Assembly (NCBI RefSeq): GCF_003945545.1
Contig: NZ_CP029617.1
Location: 1,747,001 to 1,811,000, forward strand
DNA length: 64,000 bases
Source: Streptomyces sp. WAC 01529
GTDB lineage: Bacteria; Actinomycetota; Actinomycetes; Streptomycetales; Streptomycetaceae
Reading direction: 5' to 3'
Positions 8,821 through 18,772 of the stretch are shown in pieces. The translations under genes and the position numbers were made by a program. Every line of letters begins with the position of its first letter. Within the stretch, counting starts at the first letter, position 1. Under the pieces are notes generated by a model, which saw only the letters and a list, made by a program, of their open reading frames with translations, did not search any database and was not told the DNA's origin.

Positions 8821-10317
8821 ATGGCTGACGCCCAGGTTCTCGTCGTGGGCGTCGGCGCCTGCGAGGGCGCCTCCCTGGAGGAGGTGCTCGGGCTCGTACG
8901 GGACGCGGTCGGCGAGGCCGGCTTCCCCGAAGGGGCGGTCGCCGAGCTGGCGACGGTCGACGTGAAGGCCGAGGAGCCGGGGATCGTCGGGACGGCGGCG
9001 CGGCTCGGGGTGCCGCTCGTGGCGTACTCGGCGGCCGAGCTGGCGGAGGTGACGGTTCCGAACCCCTCGGCGCGGTCCAGTGCGGCCGTGGGGACGCCGT
9101 CGGTGGCGGAGGCGGCGGCGCTGCGGGGCGGCGGCGAACTCCTCGTCCCCAAGCGCAAGTCGGCGCCGGTGGGGCGCCCGCCGATGGCGACGTGCGCGGT
9201 GGCGCGCCGCGACGGCGCCTCCGGGGGGCCCGGCACCGGCCACGACCTGCGCCACCACGGCGACGCGGAGGTACGTGACGACGGCGCGGACCTCACCGAC
9301 CTGGCGGTGAACGTACGGGCCGACACTCCCCCGGCGTGGCTGAAGGAGGTCATCGCCGCGTCACTGGACGGCTTGGCGGCGTATCCGGACGGGCGCGCGG
9401 CACGGGAGGCGGTGGCGGCGCGGCACGGCCTGACCCCGGACCGGGTGCTGCTCACCTCGGGCGCGGCGGAGGCGTTCGTCCTCCTCGCGCGGGCCCTGAA
9501 GGTCCGTCACCCCGTCGTCGTGCACCCGCAGTTCACCGAGCCCGAGGCGGCTTTGCGGGACGCGGGGCACGAGGTGGGGCGGGTGCTGCTGCGGGAGGAG
9601 AACGGGTTCCGTCTGGAGGGACCGGCGGTGATCCCCGAGGAGGCCGACCTCGTGGTCATCGGCAACCCGACGAACCCGACGTCCGTCCTCCACCCGGCGG
9701 CGTCGATCGCCGCGCTGGCCCGGCCCGGACGGATCCTGGTGGTGGACGAGGCGTTCATGGACGCGGTGCCCGGTGAGCGGGAGGCGCTGGCGGGCCGTAC
9801 GGACGTGCCCGGTCTCGTCGTGCTGCGCAGTCTGACGAAGACGTGGGGCCTGGCCGGGCTCCGGATCGGTTACGTCCTCGCCTCCCCCGACGTGATCTCC
9901 GCGCTCGCGCAGGCGCAGCCGCTGTGGCCGGTCTCCACTCCGGCGCTGGTGGCGGCGCGGGCGTGTGTGGCCCCGCGGGCGCTGGCGGAGGCCGGCCACG
10001 CCGCGCACCGCGTCGCGGCGGACCGGGCGCATCTCCTCGCGGGCCTCGCGGAGTTGGCCCCCTTCGGGGTCTGTGCGGTGGGGCCCGCGGAGGGTCCTTT
10101 CGTACTCGTCCGCGTGCCCGGCGCGCTGGGAGTACGGGCGCGGCTGCGGGGCCGGGGCTTCGCCGTGCGGCGGGGCGATACGTTCCCCGGCCTGGGGCCC
10201 GACTGGATCCGCCTCGCGGTCAGGGACCGCGCCACGTCGGACCGCTTCCTCGCGACGCTGGCGGCGGCGCTGGGCGGGGCGCCGGGCGCGCCGTCGGGCG
10301 CGGCGCCGGTCTCTTAG
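8821..10317 (+). CDS. cobC: CobE/CbiG-C domain fused to CobC-like PLP enzyme (Rv2231c type)
   Basis: 498 residues from the ATG at 8821, chosen because AGGAAAGGA lies upstream and the CobE-like fold starts at once ([18 protein letters not shown]); an upstream start at 8788 has no ribosome site. Residues 1-140 resemble the CobE/CbiG C-terminal domain, including [13 protein letters not shown] and a Ser/Pro-rich end. Residues 155-490 are a fold-type I aminotransferase-like domain with the PLP lysine Lys340 in [15 protein letters not shown] and the IGNPTNPTS and VVDEAFMD motifs. Likely L-threonine-phosphate decarboxylase making the aminopropanol arm used by CobD. The fusion joins an early ring-contraction partner with a late-step enzyme. 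Confidence 0.9.
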   Translation: MADAQVLVVGVGACEGASLEEVLGLVRDAVGEAGFPEGAVAELATVDVKAEEPGIVGTAARLGVPLVAYSAAELAEVTVPNPSARSSAAVGTPSVAEAAALRGGGELLVPKRKSAPVGRPPMATCAVARRDGASGGPGTGHDLRHHGDAEVRDDGADLTDLAVNVRADTPPAWLKEVIAASLDGLAAYPDGRAAREAVAARHGLTPDRVLLTSGAAEAFVLLARALKVRHPVVVHPQFTEPEAALRDAGHEVGRVLLREENGFRLEGPAVIPEEADLVVIGNPTNPTSVLHPAASIAALARPGRILVVDEAFMDAVPGEREALAGRTDVPGLVVLRSLTKTWGLAGLRIGYVLASPDVISALAQAQPLWPVSTPALVAARACVAPRALAEAGHAAHRVAADRAHLLAGLAELAPFGVCAVGPAEGPFVLVRVPGALGVRARLRGRGFAVRRGDTFPGLGPDWIRLAVRDRATSDRFLATLAAALGGAPGAPSGAAPVS

Positions 10318-12320
10318 CGGCCGTCTCCTCCGGTGTGGATCTCCAGGGCCGTCCGCACGGCGGACTCCACGGCTCCTTCGATCCACGCGGGTTTGACGGA
10401 CGTGTGGTCCCCGGCGAAGTGCAGGGGACCTTCGGCCTCGGGGATGGCGGGCAGTAGCTCGGTGTGCTGGCCGGGCAGGAGCACGGACGCCTCCCCGTAG
10501 GCGTAGGGGTCGCGCAGCCAGCTCTGTGTGCGGCCCGCGCCCGTGTAGAAGACCTCGACGCGCTGGCCGTAGACCTGCTGGAGGCCGCAGAGAGCGTGCG
10601 GGTAGCGCGCCTCGTCGTCCAGTGAGTCCCAGCGCAGCGCGTCGTCCGCCCAGCTGTAGGAGGCCAGGACCACGCCTCCGGCGCTGCCCGGGATCCGGTG
10701 GGAGGGGTGGAACATGAACCGGTTGGCGTTGTCCGACACCGAGCCGCCCCCCGTGACGTCGACCGCCTCCGGCTGTTCGCGTGCGAGCGCGCGGTTGGCG
10801 GCGTAGTGGGTGCGCTGGCCCGCCGTGATGTGTCCGGTGGGCACGGAGGGGTGGGCGCCGAGGAGGCTGCCGTCCGCCGCCGCCCGGCCGGTGCGGTAGG
10901 CGTCGTACAGACCGGGGTCGATGGCGCGCAGCTCCCGCTTCCAGTCGGCCTCGTCCCACTCCCACCAGCGTCGGCTGAACTCCAGCAGCACCTTGGTCGC
11001 GCTGTCGTAGTGCAGTTCGGCGACCGCCCGGCGCTTGCCGTACGACAGGGGCGGGGTCAGCTGCACATGGCGCAGCCCGGAGAACGGCACGGTGACCAGG
11101 GCGACGTCCGCGGTGAACTGCTCGCGTACGACGGGGCGGCCGCGCCCCTCCGACACGGTGTCCACCCATACGTGCGGGCCCTTGCCGCGGACGTGCTCGG
11201 CGTCCGGCGAAGGGCGATCGGGGTGGTGGTACTGGATGCGCGTGACCCGTCGGTCGAAGCGCACGTTCTCGCGGACGCGTGCCAGCAGGGCGTCCGGCAG
11301 TACGGCGGTGCCGCCCTCCAGCTCGTAGAAGGGCGTGCTGGGGCTGATGAGGGAGGAGCCGGTGAAGCTGTGGATGAAGGACAGCGGGAGGCGGGAGGTG
11401 AGGTTCTCCAAGGTGCCGATCAGGTCGATGGTCCGTTCGTCGAGCCCGGCGTGCTCGGTGAGGAAGCGGAACATCGACCAGTCACCGAACCGCCGCACCA
11501 CCCGGGTCCAGCCCCGCAGCCGCTCCGGCAGCGGCTTGTCGACCCGTTGGCCGTGGTGGTCGAGGTAGCTGAACTCGTCGCGCACCGGGTCGAGTACGGA
11601 GCGCAGGATGGCGGCGGCGGGGGTGTCCCAGCGGGCGCGGGGGACGCCGAAGGAGCGGTTCACGCGCCGGGGCGCGCGTGCGTAGTCGGCACGCCGTACA
11701 CGGATGCCGTTGACGTGGATCCAGGTGCGGTGGGCGGGGCGTCCCTCGCTGTCGACGTCGACGTAGTGGAAACGCCGCTTCTTCAGGGCGAACTGGTCGA
11801 TCAGTTCCATCACCAAGGGATGGCTGCCGGGGATGCGCATCGCGCCCGCTTCGGCGTACTGGCGGGGGTCGGCGAAGGGCTGCTCGGCGTTCTCGTGGCC
11901 GCCGCGCCGGAAGGTCTTGATCCGTCCGCCCGCCCGGTTGCCGTTGGCCTCCAGGACCGTCACGCGGTGACCGGCCTCCTTCAGCAGCCAGGCGGCCACG
12001 AGACCGGCCGGGCCTGCGCCGATGACCAGGACGTTCTTCGGCCGTGCCCCTCGCCGGGCCGGCAGTCCCTTCTGGAGGACGCTCTGATAGCGCGGGACGA
12101 GGGGGCGGTCGTCGGAGTCCAGTACGAGGAGTGCGCGGGCGACGGCCAGGCACCGGTCGTAGTCGGCGCCACGGCTGTCCTCCCTGACGGCCGGTGCGGG
12201 GCGGGCCGCGGCGGGGCCGACGGACAGGGCGGTGGCCACGGAGGCCGTGCCGGCCGCCGCCGCGAAGCTCCGCCGGGAGAGGCCGCCGTCTGGACGCACC
12301 ACCAGGTGATCTTCAGTCAT
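10314..12320 (-). CDS. Tat-exported flavin amine oxidase (L-amino-acid oxidase type)
   Basis: 668 residues from the ATG at 12320. A twin-arginine signal begins the protein ([19 protein letters not shown], about residues 14-32), so it is probably exported folded with FAD. The ADP-binding motif [19 protein letters not shown] (about 100-118) is followed by [13 protein letters not shown], and the C-terminal [19 protein letters not shown] is the usual amine-oxidase FAD contact. Similar proteins oxidise L-amino acids to keto acids with release of ammonia and peroxide; the substrate here is not readable. Its stop overlaps the cobC stop by four bases in a convergent arrangement. The open frame continues upstream but that part is not credible coding. 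Confidence 0.9.
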   Translation of the reverse strand: MTEDHLVVRPDGGLSRRSFAAAAGTASVATALSVGPAAARPAPAVREDSRGADYDRCLAVARALLVLDSDDRPLVPRYQSVLQKGLPARRGARPKNVLVIGAGPAGLVAAWLLKEAGHRVTVLEANGNRAGGRIKTFRRGGHENAEQPFADPRQYAEAGAMRIPGSHPLVMELIDQFALKKRRFHYVDVDSEGRPAHRTWIHVNGIRVRRADYARAPRRVNRSFGVPRARWDTPAAAILRSVLDPVRDEFSYLDHHGQRVDKPLPERLRGWTRVVRRFGDWSMFRFLTEHAGLDERTIDLIGTLENLTSRLPLSFIHSFTGSSLISPSTPFYELEGGTAVLPDALLARVRENVRFDRRVTRIQYHHPDRPSPDAEHVRGKGPHVWVDTVSEGRGRPVVREQFTADVALVTVPFSGLRHVQLTPPLSYGKRRAVAELHYDSATKVLLEFSRRWWEWDEADWKRELRAIDPGLYDAYRTGRAAADGSLLGAHPSVPTGHITAGQRTHYAANRALAREQPEAVDVTGGGSVSDNANRFMFHPSHRIPGSAGGVVLASYSWADDALRWDSLDDEARYPHALCGLQQVYGQRVEVFYTGAGRTQSWLRDPYAYGEASVLLPGQHTELLPAIPEAEGPLHFAGDHTSVKPAWIEGAVESAVRTALEIHTGGDGR

Positions 12321-12465
12321 GGCGGTCTTTGTACAGGTTCGCCGACGTGAAGAGCTCGGTGAAGGGCCGGGGGAACCCGAAGGGATGAACGCCGCGTGAT
12401 CTCCGTCTGCCGCGCCGATCAAGCCGCCGACAGTGCGATAGGAGAGGCGGGAGGGAAGGGGAAAC

Positions 12466-14385
12466 ATGGTCCAGCGGCGCACACTGTTCGGTGGCAGGAT
12501 CCGGTACTGGTTCGACAGCACGCTGGCCCGTGGCGCCGCCGTGCTCGTCGTCTGGATGGCGCTGCTGTGCCTGGCCGTCGTCCTGCCGGCCAGCGCGGTG
12601 CTCGCCTGGACCGACCCCGACGTGCCGGCGTCCCTGGGGGACCGGCTGGTGCAGGTGTGGCGCCACACCGGGAAGACGCTGCGACTGGGCGGCGCGACGG
12701 GCCCTCCGCTGCGGGTGGCGTTGTCGGTGCTGCTCGCGCTGGTCACCCTGCTGTACGTCTCGGCCCTGGTCGGCCTGATCACGGCGGCGCTGACGGAGCG
12801 GCTCACCGCGTTGCGCCGGGGCCGTTCCACCGTGCTCGAAGAAGGGCACGCCGTGGTCCTCGGCTGGTCGGAGCAGGTGTTCACCGTGGTGAGCGAGCTG
12901 GTGGCCGCCAACGCCAACCAGCGGCGGGCGGCGGTGGTCGTGCTGGCCGACCGGGACAAGACCGTGATGGAGGAGGCGCTGAGCACGAAGGTGGGCCACT
13001 TCGGCCGTACGCGGCTGATCTGCCGGAGCGGTCCCACCACCGACCCCGCCGTGTTACCCCTGGCGAACCCGGGCGAGGCCGGTGTCGTACTGGTCATGCC
13101 CCGCGACGAGCCCGCCGCCGACGCCGAGGTGGTCAAGACACTCCTTGCCCTCAGGGCGGCCCTGCCCGAGGCGGCCACCCGCCCGGCCGTGGTCGCCGCC
13201 GTCCGGGACGACGGCTACCACCTGGCCGCCCAACTCGCCGCCGGGCCGGACAGCGTCATCCTGGAGAGCGACACCGTCACCGCCCGGTTGATCGTCCAGG
13301 CCGCGCGCCATCCCGGGCTCTCCCTCGTCCACCAGGAGCTCCTCGACTTCGCGGGCGACGAGTTCTACCTGGTCACCGAGCAGGACCTGGTCGGCCGCCC
13401 GTTCGGTGACGCGCTGCTGTCCTACGCCACGTCAAGCGCCGTCGGGCTGATGCGGGGCGACACGCCCCTGCTCAACCCGCCGCCGGAGACGCTCATCGCT
13501 CCGGACGACCTGCTCATCGTCATCTCCCGTGACGACGACACGGTCTGGCTGGACGACTGCGCGGAGCTGGCCGAGGAGGCGGCGATGGCAGCCGGCCCTC
13601 CGACGCCCGTACGAGCGGAGCGGGTGCTTCTGCTGGGCTGGAACCGCCGGGCGCCGCTCATGGTCGACCAGTTGCGACGCCGCTCCCGGCCGGGATCCGT
13701 CGTCGACGTGGTGACGGACCACGGTGAGGCGACGGTCCGGGAGGTGGCCGAGGCCGAGGCGGGCAGCGGTGCCGAGCTGAGCCTGACACTGCACCACGGT
13801 GACGTGACCCGCCCCGAGACCCTGCGACGTCTGGACGTCCACTCCTACGACAGCGTGATCGTGCTCGGCCGGGACCCCGTTCCCGGGCAGTCGCCGGACG
13901 ACCCCGACAACCGCACGCTCGTCACCCTCCTGCTGCTGCGCCGGCTGGAGGAGACGACCGGGCGCGAACTGCCGGTCGTCACCGAGCTGATCGACGACCG
14001 CAACCGGGCGCTGGCCCCCCTCGGTCCCGGGGCCGATGTGATCATCAGCGGCAAGTTCATCGGCCTGCTCATGGCGCAGATCTCCCAGAACCGGCACCTG
14101 GCAGCGGTGTTCGAGGAACTGTTCTCCGCCGACGGCACCGGGGTCCGCCTGCGGCCGGCCACGGACTACGTACTGCCCGGGAGCGAGACGTCCTTCGCCA
14201 CGGTCGTCGCCGCGGCGCGTCGGCGCCACGAATGCGCCATCGGTTACCGGATGCACGACGACACGTCGACGAGTCCCGGCTACGGCGTGCGGATCAACCC
14301 GCCCAAGGCCGAGCGGCGATGCTGGAGGGCCGGGGACGAAGTCGTGGTGATCGGCAGGGACTGGACGAGCGGGTCAGCCGAATGA
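12466..14385 (+). CDS. CASTOR/POLLUX-related ion channel-like protein with RCK/TrkA-N domains (TTA codon)
   Basis: 639 residues. Two N-terminal membrane segments (about 22-48 and 82-105) flank a short pore-like loop, followed by cytoplasmic NAD-binding (TrkA-N/RCK-like) domains: [18 protein letters not shown] at about 126-143 and a second [17 protein letters not shown] near 385-401. The family includes plant CASTOR/POLLUX and bacterial homologues, which are cation channels. Ribosome site GGAAGGGGAAAC lies directly before the ATG. In-frame TTA at 13054-13056 (Leu197) would make translation depend on the bldA tRNA, which links this gene to development or late growth. No other TTA codon was found in the window. 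Confidence 0.88.
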   Translation: MVQRRTLFGGRIRYWFDSTLARGAAVLVVWMALLCLAVVLPASAVLAWTDPDVPASLGDRLVQVWRHTGKTLRLGGATGPPLRVALSVLLALVTLLYVSALVGLITAALTERLTALRRGRSTVLEEGHAVVLGWSEQVFTVVSELVAANANQRRAAVVVLADRDKTVMEEALSTKVGHFGRTRLICRSGPTTDPAVLPLANPGEAGVVLVMPRDEPAADAEVVKTLLALRAALPEAATRPAVVAAVRDDGYHLAAQLAAGPDSVILESDTVTARLIVQAARHPGLSLVHQELLDFAGDEFYLVTEQDLVGRPFGDALLSYATSSAVGLMRGDTPLLNPPPETLIAPDDLLIVISRDDDTVWLDDCAELAEEAAMAAGPPTPVRAERVLLLGWNRRAPLMVDQLRRRSRPGSVVDVVTDHGEATVREVAEAEAGSGAELSLTLHHGDVTRPETLRRLDVHSYDSVIVLGRDPVPGQSPDDPDNRTLVTLLLLRRLEETTGRELPVVTELIDDRNRALAPLGPGADVIISGKFIGLLMAQISQNRHLAAVFEELFSADGTGVRLRPATDYVLPGSETSFATVVAAARRRHECAIGYRMHDDTSTSPGYGVRINPPKAERRCWRAGDEVVVIGRDWTSGSAE

Positions 14386-14455
14386 GATGACTTCCAGGTA
14401 CCCGGCCGGTCGTCCGGGCGCGCCCCGCTTCGACCAGTCCCTGCGAAGGAGTCCC

Positions 14456-14950
14456 ATGTCCGACGTCGTGCGCCTCGCGAGCGCTGCCGACCATCTCATA
14501 TTGGAGCGGCTGTGGCTGATGTTCCGTCATGACATGTCCGAGGTCGACGGCAGGCTGCCCAACCCGGACGGGAGCTTTCGCGACGAATGGCTTCGGGCGG
14601 CCCTGGCCGACGCCGACTGGGCGCCGTACCTGCTGATGAGCGGCGACCGCCCCGCGGGGCTCGCGCTGGTCCGCGGCGTGAGCGGTCCGACGCGCGTCCT
14701 GAACAGCTTCTTCGTCGTCCGCGGGGCGCGCAGGAGAGGCATCGGGCTACAGGCGGCCCAGGAGGTCCTGGCCAAGCACCCGGGGCGGTGGGAGATCGCG
14801 TTCCAGGACGCCAACACGGCCGCGGCCCGCTTCTGGCGCCGCGTCGCCGCGAAGGCCGCGTGCGGGGAGTGGACCGAGGAGCACAGGCCGGTGCCGCAGC
14901 GGCCGGATCTGCCGCCGGACGCCTGGATCTCTTTCAGCACGCTCGCTTGA
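14456..14950 (+). CDS. GNAT-family N-acetyltransferase
   Basis: 164 residues from ATG 14456, chosen because GAAGGAG sits six bases upstream; an in-frame ATG at 14387 lacks a ribosome site. The fold shows the acetyl-CoA loop in VVRGARRRGIGLQAAQEVL (about 83-101) and the following FQDANTAAARFWRRVA. Substrate unknown. It starts 70 bases after the channel-like gene and may be read with it. A hairpin terminator follows at 14988-15014. Confidence 0.85.
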   Translation: MSDVVRLASAADHLILERLWLMFRHDMSEVDGRLPNPDGSFRDEWLRAALADADWAPYLLMSGDRPAGLALVRGVSGPTRVLNSFFVVRGARRRGIGLQAAQEVLAKHPGRWEIAFQDANTAAARFWRRVAAKAACGEWTEEHRPVPQRPDLPPDAWISFSTLA

Positions 14951-14987
14951 ACAGGTATCGGAGAGCGTGATCCCGGGGGTGTGACCG

Positions 14988-15014
14988 GCCCCGCCTACTG
15001 GATGCAGGCGGGGC
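14988..15014. terminator. Bidirectional hairpin terminator
   Basis: Perfect 9-bp inverted repeat GCCCCGCCT / AGGCGGGGC (14988-14996 and 15006-15014) with a 9-base loop, between the convergent acetyltransferase and LAETG-protein genes. No T run on either strand, as is common in Streptomyces. Confidence 0.7.
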
Positions 15015-15044
15015 ACAGCCCTCCCCCTCCCCCGCCGAAGGCGG

Positions 15045-15983
15045 TCAGCCCCGGCTACGGCGGGCCATCGCCACCGCGCCACCGCCCGCGATCAGCAGCA
15101 CCACCGCCCCGCCCGTGACATACGGCGTCATCGAACTCCCCCCGGTCTCCGCGAGGTTCGCCTCCGTGCCCTTGGAGCCGACCGGCTTCGCCGGTTTCCC
15201 CTGGGGCTTCGTGCCGCCACCCTCCCGCTCACGCTCGCGCTCCGCCCTCGGCGACTGGCAGCCGGCCCCCGCCAACGTCACCGTCCCCTCCACCTCGGCG
15301 ACGTTCAGCTTCAAGGGGTTCACCGAGACCTTCAGCTCCAGCGCCGTCGCCGCAGCCGTACGCGAGGTCGTACTCCTCTTCGACAGGTCGAGCCGCACCT
15401 CCCCGACGCCCGGCACCTTCACCTCGGACGTCCCCCCGGCCGTCAGCGTCACCTTCTTGCCTAGGACGGTCACCGTGCCCAGCACGTTCGCCTCGGCGAC
15501 AGGCCGCTTCCCGGCCTCGCAGACCGCCCTCGACGTGACCTTCTCGACCTCGACGAGGGAGAGCAACGGCAGCCCGGGGACGTGCATCTTGGCCCGCGCC
15601 ACGTTGCTGTACCCCTCCGCCCTGCCGCCCTTCACCGTCGCCCTGGCGCTCGCCACGTCCGCGCGCAGCACGCTGAACGGCTGCCCGCCGTTGACCCCGT
15701 CCAGCCGGGCGGTCAGCGCGGTCTTCTCGGCGCTCGCGGGCGCCTGCACCTCGTTGAGGGAGACCTTGAGCGGGACGTTCACGGTCTTGTTGAGCAGGGA
15801 GACGTCGAGCCCGGTCCGCAGTACGACGGCGTCCGCGCGGCCGCCGCGGTCGTTCTCGCCGCCCGTGGCCTGCGCGGACCCCGCACCCGCGAGCGCCGTG
15901 GGACCTGCGGCGAGGGCGGTGGCGGTCGCCACGACGGCGAGACGGCGGCGGCGGGCGGGCATGCGGAAGGTGTTGCTGTTCAA
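15045..15983 (-). CDS. SCO1860-type LAETG sortase-anchored surface protein
   Basis: 312 residues if translation starts at the TTG at 15983 (LNSNTFRMPARRRR), which follows a GGGGG stretch; an ATG at 15962 (MPARRRRLAVV) is the alternative. A signal peptide (RRRR n-region, then AVVATATALAAGPTALA, ending near AQA) is followed by an exported region with two conserved Cys residues, a Lys/Pro/Gly-rich wall-spanning segment, and a C-terminal LAETG motif, a hydrophobic helix (VTGGAVVLLIAGGGAVAMA) and RRSR tail. This is the layout recognised by class E sortases of actinobacteria. Known from memory as a conserved Streptomyces protein of unknown role near the cobalamin genes. Confidence 0.85.
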   Translation of the reverse strand: MNSNTFRMPARRRRLAVVATATALAAGPTALAGAGSAQATGGENDRGGRADAVVLRTGLDVSLLNKTVNVPLKVSLNEVQAPASAEKTALTARLDGVNGGQPFSVLRADVASARATVKGGRAEGYSNVARAKMHVPGLPLLSLVEVEKVTSRAVCEAGKRPVAEANVLGTVTVLGKKVTLTAGGTSEVKVPGVGEVRLDLSKRSTTSRTAAATALELKVSVNPLKLNVAEVEGTVTLAGAGCQSPRAEREREREGGGTKPQGKPAKPVGSKGTEANLAETGGSSMTPYVTGGAVVLLIAGGGAVAMARRSRG

Positions 15984-16246
15984 GGTGGTGGAACCCCCAC
16001 AGGAGAAACGGGCCGTCGGCAGGCGCACGCCACATGGGGACATCGCGTACGCGCCGAGGGCGTCGCCCTCCATCGGCGGAGGACGACGCGGGAATCTTTA
16101 CGCACTTAGAGTGAACAGTCAGCAGCGAGGCGTGAGTTCACTCGTAAGGGAGGTTTTCGACCTTGCTTTCGAATCTCCTGGCACGCGCGTTCCCTCACTT
16201 CACCCGAACAACTGCCGTCTCCGGCACAGTGGTTGACCCCGAAGCG
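15984..16246. other. Intergenic leader between two minus-strand genes
   Basis: 263 bases upstream of the LAETG-protein gene. The part 16090-16215 is less GC-rich than its surroundings (CTTTACGCACTTAGAGTGAA at 16096-16115), as expected for a promoter. I see no gene, tRNA or strong hairpin in it and do not assign exact promoter boxes. Confidence 0.5.
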
Positions 16247-17341
16247 CTACCCCACCACCCTCCCCGCCAGCACCACCCGCCGCGGCGCGGCAAGTACCCG
16301 TACGTCCTGGCGGGGGTCCGCCTCGTACACCACGAGGTCCGCCGGGGCGCCCTCCGTCAGGCCGGGGCGGCCGAGCCACTCGCGCGCTCCCCAGGTCGTC
16401 GCGGAGAGCGCGGCCACCGGCGGGATGCCCGCGCGGGTCAGCTCGGCGACCTCGGCGGCGACCAGGCCGTGCGGCAGGGAGCCGCCCGCGTCGGTGCCCG
16501 CGAAGACCGGGACGCCCGCGTCGTAGGCGGCCCGCACCGTGTCGTAGCGGCGGTCGTAGAGCCTGCGCATATGCGCCGACCAGCGGGGGAACTTCTTCTC
16601 GCCGCCCGCCGCGAGGTCCGGGAACGTGGCGATGTTGACCAGCGTCGGGACGATGGCGACCCCCCGCTCGGCGAAGAGCGGGATGGTGTCCTCGGTGAGG
16701 CCCGTGGCGTGTTCGATGCAGTCGATGCCCGCCTCGACCAGGTCCCGCAGGGAGTCCTCGGCGAAGCAGTGGGCGGTGACGCGGGCGCCCAGGCGGTGCG
16801 CCTCGGCGATCGCCGCCTCCACCGCGTCCCGTGGCCAGCAGGCGGTCAGGTCACCGGCCTCGCGGTCGATCCAGTCGCCGACGAGCTTGACCCAGCCGTC
16901 GCCGCGCCGGGCCTCCTGTGCCACGTACGCGACGAGGTCCTCGGGTTCGATCTCATGGGCGTAGTTGCGGATGTAGCGGCGCGTGCGCGCGATGTGGCGG
17001 CCCGCCCGGATGATCTTCGGCAAGTCCTCGCGGTCGTCGATCCAGCGGGTGTCGGACGGCGAGCCCGCGTCACGGATGAGGAGGGCGCCGATCTCACGGT
17101 CGGTCAGGGCCTGCTTCTCGGCCGTGTCGGCGTCCACGGGCCCGTGGGCGTCGAGACCGACGTGACAGTGCGCGTCGACCAGGCCGGGCAGCGCCCAGCC
17201 CGCGACGGCGACGGTCTCCGTCGCGGGCGTCACCGGGCGGTCGTACGTCACCCTCCCCCCGACGACCCACAGTTCGTCCCGTACGTCATCGGGCCCGACG
17301 AGCACCCGCCCCTTCACGTGCAGCACCGCGTGATCGCTCAT
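16247..17341 (-). CDS. Amidohydrolase-family metal-dependent hydrolase
   Basis: 364 residues, a complete TIM-barrel amidohydrolase. Metal ligands of the family are visible: DAHCH at about 57-61, the bridging Lys in WVKLVGD near 150, TAHCF (His near 191), IEHATG (His near 212) and GTDAGGS (Asp near 288). An N-terminal and C-terminal beta-sandwich is suggested by the LHVKGRVLVG and PADLVVYEADP segments. Members hydrolyse imidazolonepropionate, dipeptides or other cyclic amides; the exact substrate cannot be read. ATG at 17341 has little ribosome-site support but matches the family start. Confidence 0.88.
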   Translation of the reverse strand: MSDHAVLHVKGRVLVGPDDVRDELWVVGGRVTYDRPVTPATETVAVAGWALPGLVDAHCHVGLDAHGPVDADTAEKQALTDREIGALLIRDAGSPSDTRWIDDREDLPKIIRAGRHIARTRRYIRNYAHEIEPEDLVAYVAQEARRGDGWVKLVGDWIDREAGDLTACWPRDAVEAAIAEAHRLGARVTAHCFAEDSLRDLVEAGIDCIEHATGLTEDTIPLFAERGVAIVPTLVNIATFPDLAAGGEKKFPRWSAHMRRLYDRRYDTVRAAYDAGVPVFAGTDAGGSLPHGLVAAEVAELTRAGIPPVAALSATTWGAREWLGRPGLTEGAPADLVVYEADPRQDVRVLAAPRRVVLAGRVVG

Positions 17342-17485
17342 GGCAGCAGCTTAGGAGGCGCTCCGGGCGGGCGGTACGGGGCGCCGGGAACGGCCCGTGA
17401 AGGCGCGGGAGACGGCCGGTGAGGGCACTGGGCAGGCCCGTCACCGGGTGCTCGGTACGCTCGTACCCGCAGCCCGGACGAACTC

Positions 17486-18619
17486 GTGAGCGAAGTGAGC
17501 AGTGACGTGAGCAGTACTGTGACGCACCCCTTTCTGGACCTGGCGCCGCTGAGCGCCCAGCACTTCGCCGCCATTGAGGCGCGGGTGGCCCGTCTGCTCG
17601 ACACCGAGCAGGACGTCGTGATCATGCAGGGTGAGGCCCTGCTGCCCCTGGAGGGGTGCATCCGGGGCGCCGCGCGGCCCGGTACGACCGCGCTGAACGT
17701 GATCACCGGGCCGTACGGGCAGACCTTCGGCGACTGGCTGCGGGACTGCGGCGCCGACGTCGTCGACCTCGCCGTGCCCTTCCACACGGCCGTCACCGCC
17801 GACCAGGTGCGCCAGGCCTTCGCCGAGCACCCGGAGATCGACTTCGTCTCGCTTGTGCACGCCGAGGCCGCCACCGGCAACACCAATCCGGTCGCGGAGA
17901 TCGGCGAGGTCGTGCGGGAGCACGGCGCCCTGTTCATGCTGGACGCGGTCGCCTCGGTGGGCGCCGAGCCGCTGCTGCCCGACGCGTGGGGCGTGGACCT
18001 GTGCGTGATCGGCGCGCAGAAGGCGATGGGCGGTCCGGCGGGCGTCTCCGCGGTGTCGGTGAGCGAGCGGGCGTGGCAGCGGATCGCCGCCAACCCGCAG
18101 GCGCCCCGCCGCTCCTATCTCTCCCTCCTCGACTGGAAGGAGCGCTGGATCGACGGCGGCCGCAAGGCCCTGCTGCACGCGCCTGCCCAGCTGGAGATGC
18201 TGGCCCTGGAGGCGTGCGTGGAGCGCATCGAGACGGAGGGCCTGGACGCCCTGATGGCCCGCCACGCCACGGCCGCCGCCGCCACGCGCGCGGGGGCGCT
18301 CGCGCTCGGCGGGGGCCTGGAGCCGTACGTGTACGAGGCCCGGGACGCGGCCCCCGTCGCCACCACCCTGCGCGTGCCCTCGGGCGCGGACGCCTCGGAG
18401 CTCGTCGCCAGGGCGCTCGCCGCGGACCCGGTGCTTCCGCTGGTCGCCGGGGGCGGGGCGCTGGCCAAGGAGATGATCCGGGTCAACCACTACGGCCCGG
18501 ACGCCACCCGGGGTGTCGTCCACGCCTGCCTCGCGGCCCTCGGCGCCGCGCTGACCGAGTCGGGCCTGACGGTCGACCTGGAGGCGGCCCGCCGCGCGGT
18601 GACGGCCACCTGGAGCTAG
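17486..18619 (+). CDS. Class V aminotransferase (alanine-glyoxylate type)
   Basis: 377 residues. PLP enzyme of the fold-type I, class V group (serine/alanine-glyoxylate aminotransferase-like). The PLP-binding region is VIGAQKAMGGPAGVSA (Lys near 178) and LDAVASVGAEP carries the cofactor Asp. The start is uncertain because the first codons are a run of GTGAGC-like triplets (GTG at 17486, 17495 and later). The stop lies inside the first unit of a tandem repeat at 18612-18709. No operon partner is evident. Confidence 0.85.
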   Translation: MSEVSSDVSSTVTHPFLDLAPLSAQHFAAIEARVARLLDTEQDVVIMQGEALLPLEGCIRGAARPGTTALNVITGPYGQTFGDWLRDCGADVVDLAVPFHTAVTADQVRQAFAEHPEIDFVSLVHAEAATGNTNPVAEIGEVVREHGALFMLDAVASVGAEPLLPDAWGVDLCVIGAQKAMGGPAGVSAVSVSERAWQRIAANPQAPRRSYLSLLDWKERWIDGGRKALLHAPAQLEMLALEACVERIETEGLDALMARHATAAAATRAGALALGGGLEPYVYEARDAAPVATTLRVPSGADASELVARALAADPVLPLVAGGGALAKEMIRVNHYGPDATRGVVHACLAALGAALTESGLTVDLEAARRAVTATWS

Positions 18620-18709
18620 CGGCCGCTCGGACGCCCGGAGCTAGCGGCCGCTCGGACGCCTGGAGTCGGCGGACAATCGGCGCCCGGAGTCGGCGGGCGA
18701 TCGGGGCGG
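18612..18709. repeat. Four-unit degenerate tandem repeat at the end of the aminotransferase gene
   Basis: Two units of 25 bases (18612-18636 and 18637-18661), identical except for the last base, are followed by two diverged 24-base units (18662-18685 and 18686-18709). Each begins GGAG; the first two continue CTAGCGGCCGCTCGGACGC. The first unit contains the TAG stop of the aminotransferase gene, so the array grew out of the gene end. Not a CRISPR array, since there are no spacers. Confidence 0.85.
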
Positions 18710-18772
18710 GGCGGCCCGGGGCCGAAAGTCCACCCTTTCGCCGAGGCGCCCCGCCATGGCAACGTGCCCCTC

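Noticed and set aside
10314..13178. Amine oxidase with a 286-residue N-terminal extension
   Set aside because: The open frame continues upstream of 12320, but it is antisense to the channel gene, lies before a clean Tat signal and has no domain of its own.
18612..18709. CRISPR array
   Set aside because: Units are directly adjacent without unique spacers and no cas genes are near.
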